Shown: positions 34,313-38,075 of the stretch, in pieces
How positions within the stretch are numbered: the stretch's first letter is position 1
How the letters are laid out: each line of letters starts with the position of its first letter
From: Bradyrhizobiaceae bacterium
GTDB lineage: Bacteria > Pseudomonadota > Alphaproteobacteria > Rhizobiales > Aestuariivirgaceae
DNA: 38,075 nucleotides
Assembly: GCA_947475225.1 (NCBI GenBank)
Contig: CANJMQ010000036.1
Coordinates: forward strand, 1 to 38,075
Direction: 5' to 3'
Translations under genes and position numbers: made by a program
Notes under the pieces: generated by a model
What the model was told of the DNA's origin: nothing
Databases searched by the model: none
The model's input: the letters and a program-made list of their open reading frames with translations, nothing else

Positions 34313-34725
34313 CAGGAGCGGCCCCCCGTCAGCATGACGCCGGAGCCGTCGTCATCCTGTCGCACAAGCCCACCAGCATAATCCTTGCCGCTCACGGCCC
34401 CATCCCACAGGGCGGCACCAAGTCCTTGACTTGCTGAGCGCCCTGCATATCTGCGGCGCTCAGCTTTTCTGACCGGTTCCAATAAAACATCTTGTCAAAT
34501 CTCAGCTGTCCTCAGAAGCAGGCTGCGTGAATTTGCAATTTTCAGCTTATTGACGAATTATCTTGCATTACCGCGCAGAGCTACCTATATCCCGATTATC
34601 GAATTTCGGCCTGATGGCTCAGCCTCGCGCGCGTTACGCTGCGATACTTCCCCTCTCTTCCAGAAAATCGGTAACCGGCCCTGTAATACCGCAGGCCGTT
34701 CTACTCTATATATCAAGGATCTACT
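34313..34725. other. Gap before cspA with an extra terminator-like hairpin
   Basis: No protein gene. A ten-base perfect stem GCTGAGCGCC (34433-34442) and GGCGCTCAGC (34455-34464), followed by TTTT, looks like a terminator, but no gene is seen in the 120 bases before it. From 34469 to 34725 the sequence is richer in A+T and could be the promoter and long leader of cspA, as is common for cold-shock mRNAs. Confidence 0.5.
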
Positions 34726-34935
34726 GTGCAAACAGGTACTGTTAAGTGGTTTAACGCCCAAAAGGGCTTCGGCTTCATCGAACCCGTGGGCGGTGGCAGC
34801 GATGTGTTCGTTCACATCAGCGCCGTCGAGCGCGCCGGATGGACCGGTCTCAACGAAGGCCAGAAGGTCTCGTTCGAAATCGTGACAGACAAGCGTAACG
34901 GCAAGTCGTCCGCAGATCGCCTCCAGGCGGCCTGA
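34726..34935 (+). CDS. cspA: Cold-shock-domain protein CspA family
   Basis: A 69-residue nucleic-acid chaperone, a single five-stranded cold-shock domain. RNP1 is KGFGFIE and RNP2 is VFVHIS; the N-terminal GTVKWFN is diagnostic. The start is GTG 34726 with AAGGA 6 bases upstream. A long leader and AT-rich flank suggest post-transcriptional control. A hairpin terminator separates it from rpsU. Confidence 0.95.
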   Translation: MQTGTVKWFNAQKGFGFIEPVGGGSDVFVHISAVERAGWTGLNEGQKVSFEIVTDKRNGKSSADRLQAA

Positions 34936-35001
34936 ACATAACCCAGAGCCTTTTTCCCGCGAGCCACGGATGTACTGGTGGCGGGTCGGAGGAGTCGAGG
35001 A

Positions 35002-35031
35002 GCGCCGGTGTCCGCACCGGCGCATTCTTTT
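35002..35031 (+). terminator. Terminator between cspA and rpsU
   Basis: Nine-base stem GCGCCGGTG (35002-35010) and CACCGGCGC (35015-35023), loop TCCG, followed by ATTCTTTTT. It ends 8 bases before the GAGGAGG of rpsU, so it could also act as an attenuator. Confidence 0.85.
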
Positions 35032-35049
35032 TCAGTTCGAGGAGGCCCC

Positions 35050-35340
35050 GTGAAAATCTTCGTCAAGGACAACAACGTCGACCAGGCCCTGCGCTTCCTC
35101 AAGAAGAAGATGCAGCGCGAAGGCCTGCTGAGGGAGATGAAGGCCCACACCTTCTATGAGAAGCCCTCTGAAAAGCGCGTTCGCGAAAAGGCCGAGGCCA
35201 TTCGCCGTGCCCGGAAACTGGCGCGCAAGAAGGCGCAGCGCGAAGGTCTGATCCCCATGCCGAAGCCCAAGCCGCGGCCGGTGCGCCCTTCCAATCCCTT
35301 CGCTCCCACCACCACCATGTCCAAGCCTCCCGCTGCCTGA
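35050..35340 (+). CDS. rpsU: 30S ribosomal protein S21
   Basis: Binds the small ribosomal subunit near the 16S 3' end and helps initiation. The body [21 protein letters not shown] followed by YEKPSEKR and a basic [12 protein letters not shown] helix is typical of S21. A Pro-rich tail of about 20 residues makes it longer (96) than the enterobacterial protein. The start is GTG 35050 with a strong GAGGAGG. No rpoD or dnaG follows. Confidence 0.93.
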   Translation: MKIFVKDNNVDQALRFLKKKMQREGLLREMKAHTFYEKPSEKRVREKAEAIRRARKLARKKAQREGLIPMPKPKPRPVRPSNPFAPTTTMSKPPAA

Positions 35341-35437
35341 TTCTGCTGCGGCAGATCGGCCCAGCCGGAAGAATTTAATTTTTCCGGGCGCTGCAAGGCT
35401 GTTATTTTGGCAGGGCCTTGAAGCAGGAGAATTCGGC

Positions 35438-35761
35438 ATGCATGTCCTCAGGACTACCCTGTTGAGCGGTGCGGCACTGGTTGCCATGGCAGGCGTTACC
35501 ATGGCCGATGGAACGTTCGACGTTGACCAGTTGGCCGCCCAGGCGGCGCCAGTCCTGCCGCCTGGCACCCAGCTGATGGTTATCTCCAAGGCACAGCAGC
35601 CCGAGGTTCCGGGCCTTCCCCTCTCGACCAAGGACAAGGTCCGAATGGGCCCAGACGCCACCACCATCCGCATCCTGCCCGCAACCGACGCACCGGCAGA
35701 TGGCACGGTCTCTTGGTCGGGCTACACCCGCGCCGGCGTCGTCTATCACGGCTCCAATTAG
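35438..35761 (+). CDS. Hypothetical small exported protein
   Basis: A 107-residue protein with a clear signal peptide (hydrophobic 5-20, cleavage before DGTF near 24). The mature part is about 83 residues, Pro-rich with no Cys, ending in a VVYHGSN strand. AGGAG lies before ATG 35438. No known family is recognised, and no neighbour points to a role. Confidence 0.65.
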   Translation: MHVLRTTLLSGAALVAMAGVTMADGTFDVDQLAAQAAPVLPPGTQLMVISKAQQPEVPGLPLSTKDKVRMGPDATTIRILPATDAPADGTVSWSGYTRAGVVYHGSN

Positions 35762-35957
35762 GGGCGGACGCAGCCTGCCGGGCCTCCTGCTTGCCGTGCA
35801 GCGCAGGACAGGCGCCCGGACAGCGATGAGCGACCAGCAATCGTTGGGGACGTCGTCTTGCGGTGCCAGCCGCCGAGTGCTTGTAGGCACATGGCAAACA
35901 CCGAAGCCTCCATCAAGTCCCGAGGCAATGGCACCGAACAGGCGCAAGCAACGGCAC

Positions 35958-36485
35958 TCACCGCTTCCTGATATCGACAGTCATGGTGGAAAGCCGGTCG
36001 AGGAGGTTGATGCGGTGCTTGAGTGGCCACCAGTCATAGAAGAATATTTCGAACGGTCGCCAGATCGCTACCCAACCCACAATGAACAATCCCTGTTCGG
36101 TCATCCGGACGAGGGTCGTCCGCTCGGCCGAGCGTTCCAGAAACTGAATGACCAGCATGCATGCGGCAAGGACAATCAGACCTATGGCAAGCGACAACCG
36201 GCCCATGCGGAACAACTCACGCAGTTCATGGCGGGTGCGGTCGGCGCGATAGCTGAAAGAGTTATGCAGCGCGGCTGGCAACTCGCGGGTCAAGTCGCGT
36301 GCGGCCTCACTCGGCGGAAGCTCGATGATCAGCCGCAGCGGCTCGCCGGATCCTGCCTCGTCGGCACATTGCACGATATAGTCAGCAGCACTGTCATCCA
36401 GGTCGCGGCTGCGAAACGGAGACGGATCGAAAGAATTCAGAAGCTGCTCCGGCGAATCGAGCTTGATCTCAATCATATCAGTCAT
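35958..36485 (-). CDS. Hypothetical two-helix membrane protein
   Basis: A 175-residue protein of unknown family. The N-terminal 90 residues are soluble and acidic, with RLIIELPPSEA in the middle; two hydrophobic helices at about 95-113 and 128-145 follow, and the C-terminus is basic. ATG 36485 and 36476 are both possible. It lies 125 bases downstream of a divergent CDF-like transporter on the same strand, so co-expression is possible but not shown. Confidence 0.65.
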   Translation of the reverse strand: MTDMIEIKLDSPEQLLNSFDPSPFRSRDLDDSAADYIVQCADEAGSGEPLRLIIELPPSEAARDLTRELPAALHNSFSYRADRTRHELRELFRMGRLSLAIGLIVLAACMLVIQFLERSAERTTLVRMTEQGLFIVGWVAIWRPFEIFFYDWWPLKHRINLLDRLSTMTVDIRKR

Positions 36486-36610
36486 CCAGGTTCGTTGACC
36501 ACGGCGCCAGCCTCGCAGTGCTTCATAGACTGCACTTCACAATACAATGCCTGCAATTCTTCCCTTTACAAGGAAACCTCACGCCTTGAAAGACGACGGG
36601 CTCGGTCGTT

Positions 36611-37531
36611 CTATGCAGCCTGGCTTGACTCTTCTGCTGTTTCGTATTCCAGGACCAGAATGCCGAGCTTCAGGTCGCTGAACTTTTCGCGCAGCTTTTC
36701 CCGGATTCGCGAGGACAGTGACGCAATGGCAGTCACGTCGGCGGTACTCAGGAAATAAAGTTCAATCTCCACAAAGCGTTGCGAGCCGCTGCGCCGGGTG
36801 CGGATGGTGCCGATCTGCTCATAGGAGTCGAATTCACTGGCCAGGACACGAATGATCTCGAGTTGCTCGTTTTCCGGCATGGGAAGGTCAATCAAAATCT
36901 TGAAGTTATTCATGAGGAGGAGGACCGCTGCGCGCAGCATGTAGAGGCCGATGCACAGCGAGAAGACCGGGTCGATATAGTGCGCGAATCCGTCTATGCC
37001 CGCCATGTTCGAGATCATGCCTGCAGCCATCGCAAGGATGACGATCGAGTCGAAGCCAACGGCAACGCGGAAATCCACCACGTATGATTCGATGAGCGGG
37101 CTTTCAAACTGCCTGGAGAGCCTGGTGGCAAACCAATAAAGGTAAACACTCCTGATCAGGGATGGGATCATCGGCAATTGTGCGATGGTGAAAGCGGTCG
37201 GCGCGGGCGCGGGAAGGTCGGCAATCGAGTGGAAGATAATGTACAGGGCCACCGGAATGTTGAGCGCGCCATAGAGAAAGCCCGAAAAATTCTCCAGCTT
37301 TCCAGTGCCATGCGGAAAGCGAATGGAATCGGCGCTCTTCATGGCGCGGATGGTGTTGAAAGCGAATGCCTGAACAACAATGGAAACGCCGCTATCAAGC
37401 GCGAGTGACAGGATTGTCAGCGAATTTGAAAGGTAGCTTGTGAGGATGAACGCCGCGGTGAGCGGGATGAGTGTGAACAGCGAAATTCGCGAAAGCTTCG
37501 TCAGTTCATCAAGCATCGAGTTCAAGTTCAT
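36611..37531 (-). CDS. Divergent cation-diffusion-facilitator-like membrane protein
   Basis: A 306-residue protein with about six transmembrane helices and a cytoplasmic domain (about 215-295), the layout of CDF (cation efflux) transporters. The loop after helix 2, FPHGTGKLEN, is the family's best-known motif (FGHGKAE in YiiP). Of the four site-A ligands of YiiP (D45, D49, H153, D157), only two look kept: helix 2 reads LDSGVS and helix 5 reads VAVGFD, with Ser and Ala at the D49 and H153 places. Metal export is therefore uncertain. ATG 37531 starts it; an upstream small reading frame overlaps this ATG. Confidence 0.72.
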   Translation of the reverse strand: MNLNSMLDELTKLSRISLFTLIPLTAAFILTSYLSNSLTILSLALDSGVSIVVQAFAFNTIRAMKSADSIRFPHGTGKLENFSGFLYGALNIPVALYIIFHSIADLPAPAPTAFTIAQLPMIPSLIRSVYLYWFATRLSRQFESPLIESYVVDFRVAVGFDSIVILAMAAGMISNMAGIDGFAHYIDPVFSLCIGLYMLRAAVLLLMNNFKILIDLPMPENEQLEIIRVLASEFDSYEQIGTIRTRRSGSQRFVEIELYFLSTADVTAIASLSSRIREKLREKFSDLKLGILVLEYETAEESSQAA

Positions 37532-37803
37532 TGTGTTTCGTACTCCGAAGGCAGGATCTGAACGTGTCTGAACTCTGCCAGAGTTACATTACACCCCTCC
37601 TCGCAATCAATGCAGCATATCCGAACGGCACATCCAAAGTAATCATGCCACCGTGCTGTCGATCTGGGTGGTGACATAACTTGAGAGATGCAATTTCCGT
37701 CGGCACATCCTGTGTCGGCGCGTGGAATTGCGTGTTTTTGCTTAGAAAAAGTCCGCCGAAGCCAGGCGACATCCGGATGGCAGTTGAGAGCCATCTCGTA
37801 CAT
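37528..37803 (-). CDS. Possible small Cys-rich protein upstream of the CDF gene
   Basis: A 91-residue frame whose stop overlaps the CDF-like start codon (ATGA). It contains CCIDCEEGC in its C-terminal half. There is no clear ribosome-binding site before ATG 37803 and no family match. It may be spurious; the coupling to the next gene is the only reason to list it. Confidence 0.25.
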   Translation of the reverse strand: MYEMALNCHPDVAWLRRTFSKQKHAIPRADTGCADGNCISQVMSPPRSTARWHDYFGCAVRICCIDCEEGCNVTLAEFRHVQILPSEYETQ

Positions 37804-38075
37804 CCATCACCCCTGAACAAGCCGCCATCACAACGCTACGGGCTAAAGGTCATAGCAACACGCTGAAAGCTGCCTTCTCAACGGGAGCCTCTTCACATGT
37901 CTTCTAAGACCTTCCGGCAATGTATCGTGTAAAAGCCGGAGCAATAATACCTCACTGAAGTGGCCGATTTGTTTGGCTGCGCCGGAGTAAAACTGCGGCA
38001 GTTAGAGTCCTTTGCCTGAGTTGGCAGGGGGCGGGGGATGAAGTCAGTGGAGCTATACGCGCGGGTTCGGCACGC
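37804..38075. other. Gene-free window end
   Basis: No supportable gene, RNA or repeat. A gene may begin beyond the edge. Confidence 0.35.

Overview
The window is bacterial chromosome from an alphaproteobacterium. The best fit is the order Hyphomicrobiales (Rhizobiales). The evidence is the lineage-specific set sciP, fliJ, ctrA, chpT and eipA (DUF1134), a phosphatidylcholine synthase gene, GANTC (CcrM-type) sites upstream of the cell-cycle genes, high GC content and rhizobial-style catabolic genes. No insertion sequence, phage gene, CRISPR array or rRNA was seen. Most of the window is core genome, with a few accessory-looking stretches at 1-6.1 kb, 10.9-11.8 kb and 34.3-38 kb.

Layout. 0-5.1 kb: a secreted metzincin-type metalloprotease with a PKD domain, then a manB-manC pair (GDP-mannose supply) transcribed the other way. 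5.1-6.1 kb: a small winged-helix regulator between two AT-rich gaps. 6.1-9.3 kb: a three-gene operon for hydroxyproline breakdown (epimerase, D-hydroxyproline dehydrogenase, deaminase). 9.5-10.4 kb: a lone modA behind a palindromic molybdate box. 10.4-13.6 kb: two small membrane proteins and a Tat-exported amidohydrolase. 13.7-15.9 kb: tRNA-Met, pcs and mnmA.

16-24.6 kb is the most informative part. sciP (a CtrA antagonist) has a near-consensus CtrA box. After it come a kefF-kefC potassium efflux pair, an aminotransferase-sulfotransferase pair of unknown substrate, fliJ, ctrA, chpT, cysQ and eipA. ChpT passes phosphate to CtrA, SciP restrains CtrA-dependent transcription, and eipA is a known CtrA target in Brucella, so much of one regulatory circuit lies within 9 kb.

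24.7-34.3 kb holds a coiled-coil membrane protein, a glycosyltransferase-like/methyltransferase fusion, ilvD, a META-domain lipoprotein-like protein, an MFS exporter and a DUF3300-DUF2950 pair. 34.4-38 kb holds cspA, rpsU, a small secreted protein, a membrane protein and a divergent cation-diffusion-facilitator-like protein whose usual metal ligands are partly missing. The last 270 bases have no gene I can support.

No wholly new multi-gene defence or mobile system stands out. The best leads are the aminotransferase-sulfotransferase pair, the glycosyltransferase/methyltransferase fusion, the ligand-poor CDF protein, the Trp-substituted amidohydrolase and the Ser/Cys epimerase.
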